From: Lysobacteraceae bacterium
GTDB taxonomy: Bacteria > Pseudomonadota > Gammaproteobacteria > Xanthomonadales > Xanthomonadaceae
Direction: 5' to 3'
Assembly (NCBI GenBank): GCA_028293685.1
Contig: JAQGOI010000078.1
Coordinates: forward strand, 1-6,908
DNA length: 6,908 nucleotides
Below the pieces are notes generated by a model that worked only from the letters and a program-made list of their open reading frames with translations, was not told the origin of the DNA and made no database searches. This document shows, piece by piece, positions 1 through 6,628 of this stretch. Position numbers and translations under genes: made by a program. The first letter of the stretch is position 1. Each line of letters opens with the position of its first letter.

Positions 1-2046
1 GTCGAGATCAACGACTCAGGCATCGACGGTACGCACATGGACCTGCAATACGGCAGCCATGTCGTGCAGAACACGCAGGGCGTGGCCAACCTGGCGTCGG
101 TGGATTCGATGCTGCCCATCACCTATGTCGAAGGCGTACCGAATACCGATTGGGGTTCGGGCCACGGCACGCATTGCGCGGGCATCGTCGGCGGGACCGG
201 CGCGCGTTCCAATGGCCTGTACCGCGGAGTTGCACCCGGCGCAAGCCTGGTCGGCTATGGCTCGGGCGCGGTGCTGCTGATCCTCGATGCGGTCGGCGGC
301 CTGGACTATGCGGCCACCAACCAGTTCAGCTATGGCAGCCCCATCCGCGTTGTCAGCAACTCATGGGGTAGTTCGGGCAAATTCGATCCACTGGATCCGG
401 TCAGCATCGCCAGCTACGAGTTGTACAAGCGCGGCATCGTCACCGTGTTCGCGGCCGGCAACGACGGCCCCGGCGAGGACACCCATAACCCGTATGCACA
501 GGCGCCGTGGTCGATATCAGTGGGTGCCAGCGAAAAGGATGCGGTGCTGACGTCGTTCTCCTCGCGCGGCAAGCGCGGCGAAAGCGGCACCTTCACCATG
601 CCCGATGGCAAGAGCTGGACGTATTCCAACGAGCCGACGATCGTGGCACCGGGCGTCGACATCATCTCGACGCGCGATCCTCTGGGCGCACTGCCACCGC
701 TGGCGGCGCAACTGGATGCCGCCACCATCGATCCAGCCTATCTCCCGTTCTATACCAACATGAGCGGTACCTCGATGGCGACGCCGCACGTGGCCGGCAT
801 CGTGGCACTGATGCTTGAAGCCAATCCGAACCTGACGCCCGCGCAGGTCAAGGACATCCTCAAGCGCACAGCCACCAACATGACCGGTCGCCTGGCGTGG
901 GAAGCCGGCTCGGGCCATGTCAACGCGTACGAAGCGACGGCTGCAGCGGCAGGCCTGCGCAACGACTACGGAACCACCGTCAATGCGTTGCGCACCTTCA
1001 ACAGCAATGCGTTGCTGGCGCCGGGCGCTGCGCCGATTCCGTTCTCGATCTTCTTTGCTCCGGTCGGCACGGTCGAAAGCAAGAGCTTCACGGTCGGGCC
1101 TGAAGTGGCCTGGGTGGCCGCGCGTGCCGTGACCGACACCAACACCATTGCGGTGGTGCTGACCGATCCCGACGGCAACCGCTATGGATCGGCGATTGCC
1201 TTGCCGGTGCTCGGCGACACCGTGGTGGCGGGCGGCCCGGGCAAGGCCGGCACCTGGACGGTGACCGTGCGCGGCATTGGTTCGGTATCGGGAACCGGTC
1301 TTGATCCGCTGCAGGTAACGAACGGTTACGCAGCGCCGGGCACGATCGACGGCGAGGTGTCGTTCCTCAACAGCGGCGGTTATACGGGCCTCAACGACAT
1401 CGCGAATCATCCTGCGCGACAGGCGATCGAGTTCGCCGTCGCCAACCGGTTGGTCGACGGCTATTCGGACAAGCAGTTCCGTCCCGACCAGTACATCAAG
1501 CGCAGCGAACTCGCGCAGTTCCTGGTGATGGGCACGAGCGTGCGCCAGCACCTGCCGTTTGACCACAAGCCGACGTTTGCCGACCTGGCGGCTACCGATC
1601 CTTCGTATCCATTCGCCGAAGCCGCAGTTGCACGCGGCGCGCCGCTGCGCGATCTCACGCAGACGCAGTACGGCGTCATGGGTCTGTTGAACGGTGCGTT
1701 CCGTCCGACCGACAACGTCACCCGGGTCAGCCTGGCGTATTCGCTGGTGCAGAGCCTCGCGTTGCAGAGCCAGGCCGTGGCGTTCGACGGACAACTCACC
1801 GCGTTCTACGATGGCAAACGGATCCCCATCGACGACGCTGCACAGATTGCGCCGAGCCTGCGCGGCTATGTCCAGTTCGCGCTGGACCAGGGGCTGATCA
1901 ACGCGCGCTTCACCGTGACGCAGGGGCCGTACGACCTGCAGCCGACACTGCACGCGTATTTCGACCCGAACAAGCTGGTGACGCGTGCGGCCTACGCGGT
2001 GGCGGCCGGGCGTTTCCTCACCGACTACCAGAGTGCCGAGGACTGA
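1..2046 (+). CDS. S8 (subtilisin-like) serine protease with C-terminal SLH-type repeats, 5' partial
   Basis: Secreted serine endopeptidase of the subtilase family. The frame is open from base 1, and the first codons already give the catalytic Asp motif (NDSGID, Asp at codon 5), so the true start, signal peptide and propeptide lie upstream of the window. 681 codons are present. The rest of the triad is intact: His at codon 55 in GHGTHCAG, oxyanion Asn at codon 154 in AAGND, and Ser at codon 258 in GTSMATPH. After the catalytic domain (to about codon 318) comes a beta-rich region at about 340-427 that resembles P-domain or pre-peptidase sandwiches. Three SLH-like repeats follow at about 461-512, 525-589 and 610-676. 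The first is the clearest (AIEFAVANRLVDGYSDKQF, then KRSELAQ). The only cysteine is codon 59, next to the catalytic His, as in proteinase K. Triad and fold are seen directly; wall or outer-membrane anchoring through SLH is inference. The gene ends at a strong terminator and converges on the M23 gene. Confidence 0.95.
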   Translation, partial: VEINDSGIDGTHMDLQYGSHVVQNTQGVANLASVDSMLPITYVEGVPNTDWGSGHGTHCAGIVGGTGARSNGLYRGVAPGASLVGYGSGAVLLILDAVGGLDYAATNQFSYGSPIRVVSNSWGSSGKFDPLDPVSIASYELYKRGIVTVFAAGNDGPGEDTHNPYAQAPWSISVGASEKDAVLTSFSSRGKRGESGTFTMPDGKSWTYSNEPTIVAPGVDIISTRDPLGALPPLAAQLDAATIDPAYLPFYTNMSGTSMATPHVAGIVALMLEANPNLTPAQVKDILKRTATNMTGRLAWEAGSGHVNAYEATAAAAGLRNDYGTTVNALRTFNSNALLAPGAAPIPFSIFFAPVGTVESKSFTVGPEVAWVAARAVTDTNTIAVVLTDPDGNRYGSAIALPVLGDTVVAGGPGKAGTWTVTVRGIGSVSGTGLDPLQVTNGYAAPGTIDGEVSFLNSGGYTGLNDIANHPARQAIEFAVANRLVDGYSDKQFRPDQYIKRSELAQFLVMGTSVRQHLPFDHKPTFADLAATDPSYPFAEAAVARGAPLRDLTQTQYGVMGLLNGAFRPTDNVTRVSLAYSLVQSLALQSQAVAFDGQLTAFYDGKRIPIDDAAQIAPSLRGYVQFALDQGLINARFTVTQGPYDLQPTLHAYFDPNKLVTRAAYAVAAGRFLTDYQSAED
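1381..2028 (+). other. Three SLH-type repeats at the C-terminus of the S8 protease
   Basis: This part of the protease reading frame encodes three helix-loop-helix repeats of about 50-67 residues. Repeat 1 (1381-1536) fits the SLH pattern well: an amphipathic helix, then GYSD-x-x-FRP, then KRSELAQFL. Repeat 2 (1573-1767) has FADL at its start and GAFRPTDNVTRVSLAYSL at its end, with a longer middle. Repeat 3 (1828-2028) has a YVQFALDQGLI helix and ends in KLVTRAAYAVAAG. The acidic residue of the family's TRAE motif is kept only in repeat 1 (KRSE) and lost in repeats 2 (TRVS) and 3 (TRAA). In Gram-positives SLH triplets bind pyruvylated wall polymers, and in some diderm lineages they tie outer-membrane proteins to peptidoglycan. 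What they bind here is unknown. Confidence 0.75.
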
Positions 2047-2070
2047 GCACCGACATCAGTCCAAGCCACG

Positions 2071-2098
2071 ACGGCCCGGGAAACCGGGCCGTTTTTTT
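2071..2098 (+). terminator. Intrinsic terminator of the S8 protease gene
   Basis: A perfect 9-bp stem (ACGGCCCGG at 2071-2079 pairing with CCGGGCCGT at 2084-2092) closes on a GAAA tetraloop and runs into seven T residues at 2092-2098. It lies 24 bases after the protease stop codon and abuts the stop of the convergent M23 gene at 2100. Read from the minus strand there is no T run after the stem, so it should act mainly on the plus-strand transcript. The exit of the minus-strand operon is not explained by it. Confidence 0.93.
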
Positions 2099-2099
2099 G

Positions 2100-2804
2100 T
2101 CAGCGTTGAGCCGACAGCAGCGGGTACGGATTGATTGGCGTGCCTTTCCACCACTGCTTCTCCGGTCCCAGCGCAAAGATCGCGAAGTGCAGGTGCGGTG
2201 CATCGGGGCTTGCGTCACCGGTGCTGCCGACATAGCCGATCACGTCGCCGCGTTTCAGCGGCTGGCCGTCGGCCAGGCCGGGTGCGTAATGATCCAGGTG
2301 CGCGTAGTAGTACGCGTAGGTGCCGGTGGGGTCGAACTCATAGATGGTCAGGCCGCCCAGCGCACTGGTGAACAGTTTGGCGACCTTGCCGTCCGACGCC
2401 GCCAGCACCGGCGTTCCGCGCGCGGCCATGATGTCCAGGGCTTCGTGTGTGCGTTCGCCGCCGCCGCGTGCATCGGCATAGGTATCGGTGAGCTGGCTCG
2501 CCGCGATCCCGGCGACCGGCAGCAACAAACCCAACGGACCAGTGCCGACGGAGTTGGTTACGGGCGGCGAAAGTGCCACTGGCGCAGGCGCTTGTGCCTG
2601 CACCGCGGACGCAGGTGCGGACGCGACCGCAGCAGGTGTTCCCGCAACGGCGGGTGGCTTCGACGCCGGTGCAGGTCGCGTGGTTGGAAAGGCAATCGCG
2701 TCAGGTTGTCGCGTGCCTGGTGCGAGGCACTGGCCCGTCACCAGGAAGTACACGACGTTCGCACCGACAAGCACGCCTGCCAGGAACAACAGCAAACTCT
2801 TCAT
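2100..2804 (-). CDS. Membrane-anchored M23 (LytM-type) peptidoglycan endopeptidase
   Basis: Zinc metallopeptidase predicted to cut peptide crosslinks of peptidoglycan in the periplasm; 234 residues. Residues 1-25 are a hydrophobic segment starting MKSLLLFL that reads as a signal anchor. A Pro/Ala-rich linker spans about 35-82, and the M23 domain about 92-230. The zinc and catalytic motifs are all present: HEALD (H120, D124), YAHLDHY (H169) and HLHF (H204, H206). It is therefore probably an active enzyme, not an EnvC-like activator with a dead site. There is no coiled coil. The ATG at 2804 is preferred over a TTG six codons upstream because it puts the hydrophobic segment at the very start. 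The gene lies 39 bases after the L,D-transpeptidase gene and is the last of the three-gene operon. It ends 54 bases from the convergent protease stop. Exact cleavage specificity cannot be read from sequence. Confidence 0.93.
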   Translation of the reverse strand: MKSLLLFLAGVLVGANVVYFLVTGQCLAPGTRQPDAIAFPTTRPAPASKPPAVAGTPAAVASAPASAVQAQAPAPVALSPPVTNSVGTGPLGLLLPVAGIAASQLTDTYADARGGGERTHEALDIMAARGTPVLAASDGKVAKLFTSALGGLTIYEFDPTGTYAYYYAHLDHYAPGLADGQPLKRGDVIGYVGSTGDASPDAPHLHFAIFALGPEKQWWKGTPINPYPLLSAQR

Positions 2805-2843
2805 GTGGCCATCCCGAAGCAATAGTTGCGTCGCACGGCTGAT

Positions 2844-3875
2844 TTATTCCTGCAGCACGGCATTCGTGCCCGGAGCAACCGCTTGCGACAAGGTCATTGC
2901 ATCCCAGTTGGTCAACCGGATGCAGCCGTGCGATTCGGTCTTGCCGATCTTCGCCGGCTCCGGTGTTCCGTGGATGCCGTAGTGCTCCTTCGACAGGTCG
3001 ACCCACACGACACCGACGGGATTGTTCGGGCCAGCAGGAATCGTCGCTTTCGAATGCTTGGGGTTGGCGTCCCAGAACAACGCGGGGTTGTAATGGAAAG
3101 TCGGATTCCTGGCCACGCCCTTGATCTTCCAGTCGCCCAGCGGCAATGGGTCGTGCACGCTACCCATCGTCGCCGGGAACTGCGCATAGGTTTTTCCCGC
3201 TGCATCGACCAGGCTCACGGTGGCATCGGATTTGTCGACGACAACCTTGTCGGCTTTCGGGACATCCGAACCGCCAGTGACGTTCGGCACCAGGATCTGA
3301 TCGCCAGCGACGAACGTTTTGCCAGGATTGAGCCGGGAAAGCAGCGCCGGGCTCGCATGGAACCGTTCCCCCAACGCTTCCCGCACGGACGTAAAGCCCA
3401 AGGTCGAAAGCTTCGATTTTTCCATCATGTCCGACGGAATCGGCTCGAATGGCCCGGCGACATCGACGTCCATCAACGTGTAGGTGATCAGCGCCGGTTG
3501 GACGTCGCGGTTGAGCGCGTTCCAGGTATCGGCATCGAGCGATCCGCTGACGGCGATCCCGTTGGCCGCCTGGAAGCCGGCGATCGCGCGCCGTGTGTTG
3601 GAGCCGCCGGCTCCGTCGATTTCGCCCGGTGAAAAATGCGCGCGATCCAGCAGGATCTGCGCTCGCAATGACGCTGCCTTGCCCTCGACGGTCGTCGAAT
3701 TGACCTTGTCGGCCAGCGAGGAAGAAGCCGTCGTCGTCGGCGCAGTTGCCGCCTGCGCGGGGAGGGTCTGTTCGGCGGGCGCGGGCTGTTGGGCGGATGC
3801 GCCGAGCGTCGCGGAAGCGAGCATGGTCGCACTGGCCAACGTCAGAAGACGGAGATCATTACTGCGCTGTTTCAT
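2844..3875 (-). CDS. Periplasmic L,D-transpeptidase with PG-binding, LysM-like and YkuD domains
   Basis: Enzyme of the ErfK/YcfS/YbiS type that forms 3-3 peptidoglycan crosslinks or links proteins to meso-diaminopimelate; 343 residues. A signal peptide spans about 1-28, with a likely cut after ASA at 26-28, followed by an Ala/Thr/Pro-rich stretch to about 53. A PG_binding_1 domain covers about 66-122 (GEIDG, then [13 protein letters not shown]). A LysM-like stretch covers about 165-198 ([19 protein letters not shown], then GDQILVPNV). The YkuD catalytic domain covers about 209-342, with H302 in GIHGTPEP and the S315-H316-G317-C318-x-R320 signature; C318 is the expected nucleophile. The ATG at 3875 has an AGG six bases upstream. 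It lies between the lipoprotein transpeptidase gene (40 bases upstream) and the M23 gene. Whether it crosslinks stems or attaches a lipoprotein cannot be decided from the sequence. Family and activity are secure. Confidence 0.95.
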   Translation of the reverse strand: MKQRSNDLRLLTLASATMLASATLGASAQQPAPAEQTLPAQAATAPTTTASSSLADKVNSTTVEGKAASLRAQILLDRAHFSPGEIDGAGGSNTRRAIAGFQAANGIAVSGSLDADTWNALNRDVQPALITYTLMDVDVAGPFEPIPSDMMEKSKLSTLGFTSVREALGERFHASPALLSRLNPGKTFVAGDQILVPNVTGGSDVPKADKVVVDKSDATVSLVDAAGKTYAQFPATMGSVHDPLPLGDWKIKGVARNPTFHYNPALFWDANPKHSKATIPAGPNNPVGVVWVDLSKEHYGIHGTPEPAKIGKTESHGCIRLTNWDAMTLSQAVAPGTNAVLQE

Positions 3876-3915
3876 GAGGGACCTGCCTATAAAGGAAGGT
3901 CAATGCTGCGTGAGC

Positions 3916-4710
3916 TCAGCGCGACGAAGCGTGAAGGGCCGCCACCGGTTCAGCTGCCGCTGTGCCTTGGCCGCCGCAGTCAAGAAAATGCGAGTTTGCC
4001 AGCCATGCGCGATCCGGATAGTACGCAAACAGCAGCTGGCCCTGCTTGAGGCTGTCGATCACCGCGTGTGCAACCTGCGGACGCACTGCGGGGCAGCCGT
4101 AGCTCCTGCCCAACCGGCCTTGCTTCAACGCCAGCAACGGATCGACATACCACGCGCCGTGGATGACCAGCGCCCTTGAACGTGCGTGGTCGTTGACGCC
4201 CGGTTCCAGCCCATCCATCCGCAACGAATAGCCGTTGTCGCCTTCGTAGGTTTCGGCCGTGGTGAACAACCCAAGACTGGACTGCAGGCTGCCATCGACG
4301 TTGGAGAATGTGCGTGCGAGATCCTCGCCACTGCCGCGTCCGTGGGCCACGTATTCGTCGAACAGCAGCCGCACCTGTTGCATGTCGAACACCCACAACC
4401 GGCGCTGTGTCGACGGCCGCGTGTAGTCGATTACCGCAAGGCGCGAGTCAGCCGTTGCCGCACCTCGACGGATCGCGCAGGTCCGTGCCCGGAGTGCCAG
4501 GTTGAGCACCGCCGGATCGACACTCGGCGCCGCGGCACTCAGGCGATGGAACAGGGCAGGGTCGTGCACATCGTCATGGCCGTAGATCGTATTACCGGCC
4601 ATGGGCGGAGGCGTTGTCACCGTAATCCGCGGCGTCTGGCCTCGATGGGCCACCTCGGCCACACAGGCTGCCAACAAGGCGGTTGCCGCCAAGTAGAGAA
4701 TTCGACGCAT
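3916..4710 (-). CDS. Lipoprotein L,D-transpeptidase-like protein (YkuD_2 / murein L,D-transpeptidase catalytic domain family)
   Basis: Predicted peptidoglycan L,D-transpeptidase, lipid-anchored and facing the periplasm; 264 residues. The ATG at 4710 gives a short lipoprotein signal with the lipobox LAAC (Cys16); residue +2 is Val, consistent with sorting to the outer membrane. The catalytic region at about 135-235 has the marks of the YkuD_2 group: SLGLFTTAETY, GYSLRMDGLEPGVND, H184 in LVIHGAWYV and C206 in GRSYGCPAV. GCPA replaces the SHGC of classical YkuD enzymes. An in-frame TTG at 4881 would add 57 residues, but these overlap the divergent antiporter gene and have no signal character, so I reject it. 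No good ribosome binding site is seen for the chosen ATG, which leaves some doubt about the start. It is the first gene of the operon. Substrate, and whether it differs in role from the next gene, are not visible. Confidence 0.92.
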   Translation of the reverse strand: MRRILYLAATALLAACVAEVAHRGQTPRITVTTPPPMAGNTIYGHDDVHDPALFHRLSAAAPSVDPAVLNLALRARTCAIRRGAATADSRLAVIDYTRPSTQRRLWVFDMQQVRLLFDEYVAHGRGSGEDLARTFSNVDGSLQSSLGLFTTAETYEGDNGYSLRMDGLEPGVNDHARSRALVIHGAWYVDPLLALKQGRLGRSYGCPAVRPQVAHAVIDSLKQGQLLFAYYPDRAWLANSHFLDCGGQGTAAAEPVAALHASSR

Positions 4711-4810
4711 GACACAGGGTAGCCCGGCATCAGCGCCGAGTACCTGAACCCGCCTCCCATTCCCGGGAAACCGGCCGCGTCGCGCCATAATCGAACCCGG
4801 AGGTGCGCCC
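4711..4810. promoter_or_regulatory. Divergent intergenic region between the cell-wall operon and the antiporter gene
   Basis: These 100 bases must hold the promoters for both directions unless transcription enters from elsewhere. On the plus strand CATAAT at 4786-4791 matches the -10 consensus in five of six bases, but no good -35 lies at the right distance, and the start it implies would leave only about a dozen bases before the ribosome binding site. A 10-bp perfect palindrome (TTCCCGGGAA, 4760-4769) sits in the middle and could be an operator or chance. I find no clear promoter for the minus-strand operon. Confidence 0.45.
4799..4805 (+). promoter_or_regulatory. Ribosome binding site of the antiporter gene
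   Basis: GGAGGTG lies with GGAGG ending seven bases before the ATG at 4811. This near-perfect Shine-Dalgarno fixes the start codon of the antiporter gene and is the strongest one in the window. Confidence 0.85.
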
Positions 4811-6628
4811 ATGCACGGTGGTGGTCTTGAACTCGCGCTGGTCTTCCTGCTCGCCGCAGTGATCGCCGTGCCCATATTCAAGCGCGTGCGCCTCGGCGGG
4901 GTGCTGGGTTACCTCGCAGCCGGCGTTGCCCTGGGCCCGTACGGCTGGCGCGTGGTGAGCGATGCCGCCCCCGTCCTGGGTGCAAGCCAGATCGGCGTTG
5001 TGATGCTGCTGTTCGTTATTGGCCTGGAACTGTCGCCCGCGCGGCTGCGCGTCATGCGCAAGCCGGTATTCGGCGCCGGCGGGTTGCAGGTCGCGTTGTC
5101 GTCGCTGGTGCTCGGCGCATTGGCGGCCGCTGCAGGGTTGGGATGGAAGGCAGCGGTCATCGTCGGCGGCGGCCTTGCCCTATCGTCGACGGCGATTGGG
5201 CTGCAGCTGCTGGCCGAGCGCAAGGCGCTCACCAGCGACCACGGACGACTGGGCTTCGCGATCCTGCTGTTCCAGGACCTGGCGGCCATCCCGTTGCTCG
5301 CAGCCATTCCACTGTTTGCCAGCGTGAGTGGACAAACCGCAGCGCAACCCATCGCGTGGATTGCGGTCAAGGCCGTGCTGGCCATTGCGGCGCTGGTGTT
5401 TGGTGGTCGGTTGCTGCTGCGCCAACTGTTCCGGATCGTCGCGCGCACGCGAATGCCGGAAGTGTTCACGGCAACAGCGCTGCTCGTCGTGCTTGGAAGC
5501 GCATGGTTGATGCAGATCGCCGGGCTGAGCATGGGCCTGGGTGCATTCCTGGCGGGCGTGCTCCTGGCCGATTCAGAGTTCCGTCACGAACTCGAAGCCC
5601 AGATCCAGCCGTTCGAAGGTTTGTTGCTGGGGCTCTTCTTTATGGCCGTCGGCATGAGCATCAACCTGACCCGCGTCATGGCCGAACCGATGACGATTGT
5701 CGTGGGTGTCGCCGCACTGATGGCCATCAAGTTTGCAGTGCTGTTCGCCGTGGGTTTGCGACCTGGCCGCCTGGACGTGCGTGAGGCCTTGCTGCTGGCG
5801 AGCGTGCTGGCACTTGGCGGGGAATTCGCGTTTGTGGTGTTTGGCGAAGCGCAAACAGCCGGCCTGCTCGATGCGGTGCTGCGCGATCGGCTGGTCGCCA
5901 TCGTCGGTGTATCGATGGCGTTGACGCCGCTGTTGTTGATTGGGATGACACGGATACTGGGGAAAAAAGCGAAACCGGAACGCGCATACGACCGCATCGA
6001 GGACCAGCACGCTCAAGTGCTGATCGCTGGATTCGGCCGTTTCGGGCAGATCGTCGCGCGATTGCTGCTGGCGCAACACATCCGCTTCGTGGCGATCGAA
6101 CACAGCCCGGAGCAGGTCGACTTCGTGCGCAGGTTCGGCAACCAGATCTACTACGGCGATCCCTCGCGACTGGAGTTGTTGCGCGCGGCCGGCGCCGCCA
6201 CCGTCAAGGTCTTCGTCATTGCCATCGATGACGTCGAGACCAACCTCAAGGCCGTCCGCCTGATCCGTTCCGAATTCCCCGCGGCCATCGTCATCGCGCG
6301 CGCACGCAACCGCCGCCATGCATGGGAACTGATGGACCTGGGCGTGGAGGTAGTGCGCGAAACGTTCTTCTCCAGTCTCTTCATGGGTACGCGTGTCCTG
6401 ATGGCACTTGGCGTACCACAGGCCGTGGCCGAGCAGCGCGCGCAACGCTTTCGCGAGCACGACGAAAGCCTCCTGCGCACACAACACCTCGTGTACGACG
6501 ACGAGGCGGCGCTCGTGCAGACTTCACAGGAAGCGCGCAAGGATCTCGAGCAGCTGTTTGCCGCCGACCTTGGCGAAGGCGTACTGGGTGGAATGGTGAA
6601 TCGCGGGGAAAAGGAACCTGCGCCTTGA
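4811..6628 (+). CDS. kefB: KefB/KefC-family K+/H+ antiporter (CPA2) with RCK domain
   Basis: Inner-membrane K+ efflux system of the cation:proton antiporter-2 family; homologues are gated by glutathione and open with electrophile-glutathione adducts, acidifying the cytoplasm for protection. 605 residues, close to E. coli KefB and KefC. The membrane domain (about 5-382) shows GLELSP at 71-76, SSTAIGLQLLAE at 125-136, LFQDLAAIP at 153-161 with the transport Asp156, and the regulatory-loop region HELEAQIQPFEG at 259-270. A TrkA-N/RCK domain at about 401-520 has GFGRFG at 407-412, acidic E430 for NAD(H) binding, and the ARAR and VVRETFF stretches of Kef proteins. A charged C-terminal tail follows. 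The protein contains no cysteine. Details such as HELE and Asp551 look closer to KefB than KefC, so the symbol is by similarity. No KefF/KefG-type quinone reductase gene adjoins it in the window. ATG 4811 is fixed by a strong ribosome binding site. Confidence 0.95.
   Translation: MHGGGLELALVFLLAAVIAVPIFKRVRLGGVLGYLAAGVALGPYGWRVVSDAAPVLGASQIGVVMLLFVIGLELSPARLRVMRKPVFGAGGLQVALSSLVLGALAAAAGLGWKAAVIVGGGLALSSTAIGLQLLAERKALTSDHGRLGFAILLFQDLAAIPLLAAIPLFASVSGQTAAQPIAWIAVKAVLAIAALVFGGRLLLRQLFRIVARTRMPEVFTATALLVVLGSAWLMQIAGLSMGLGAFLAGVLLADSEFRHELEAQIQPFEGLLLGLFFMAVGMSINLTRVMAEPMTIVVGVAALMAIKFAVLFAVGLRPGRLDVREALLLASVLALGGEFAFVVFGEAQTAGLLDAVLRDRLVAIVGVSMALTPLLLIGMTRILGKKAKPERAYDRIEDQHAQVLIAGFGRFGQIVARLLLAQHIRFVAIEHSPEQVDFVRRFGNQIYYGDPSRLELLRAAGAATVKVFVIAIDDVETNLKAVRLIRSEFPAAIVIARARNRRHAWELMDLGVEVVRETFFSSLFMGTRVLMALGVPQAVAEQRAQRFREHDESLLRTQHLVYDDEAALVQTSQEARKDLEQLFAADLGEGVLGGMVNRGEKEPAP

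Larger units (their letters stand above)
2100..4710 (-). other. Putative three-gene peptidoglycan-remodelling operon
   Basis: The three minus-strand genes (YkuD_2 lipoprotein, YkuD enzyme, M23 endopeptidase) follow each other with gaps of 40 and 39 bases. No terminator-like hairpin with a T run is seen in the gaps. All three products are predicted to act on peptidoglycan from the periplasmic side: one on the outer membrane, one soluble and one anchored in the inner membrane. Co-transcription is inferred from spacing and shared function only. Confidence 0.7.

Noticed and set aside
517..1953. 478-codon open frame on the minus strand
   Set aside because: It lies wholly antisense to the protease gene, its product is rich in Arg, Gly and His with no recognisable domain, and long antisense frames are expected in GC-rich coding DNA. 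The plus frame has an intact catalytic triad.
2097..2825. 242-codon plus-strand frame
   Set aside because: Shadow of the M23 gene on the opposite strand; the product is Arg-rich and without motifs, whereas the minus frame shows all zinc motifs.
2826..3632. 268-codon plus-strand frame
   Set aside because: Antisense shadow of the L,D-transpeptidase gene; no domain and atypical composition.
4786..4791. CATAAT as a firm promoter -10 box for the antiporter gene
   Set aside because: No -35 at 16-18 bases (the nearest partial match is 20 bases away) and an implied leader of about a dozen bases; kept only as a possibility in the intergenic entry.
4711..4881. N-terminal extension of the YkuD_2 lipoprotein to the TTG at 4881
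   Set aside because: The extension overlaps the divergent antiporter gene and buries the lipoprotein signal (LAAC) inside the protein; the ATG at 4710 places it correctly.
5573..6487. 304-codon minus-strand frame
   Set aside because: Antisense shadow of the antiporter gene, rich in His and Gln, with no motif.
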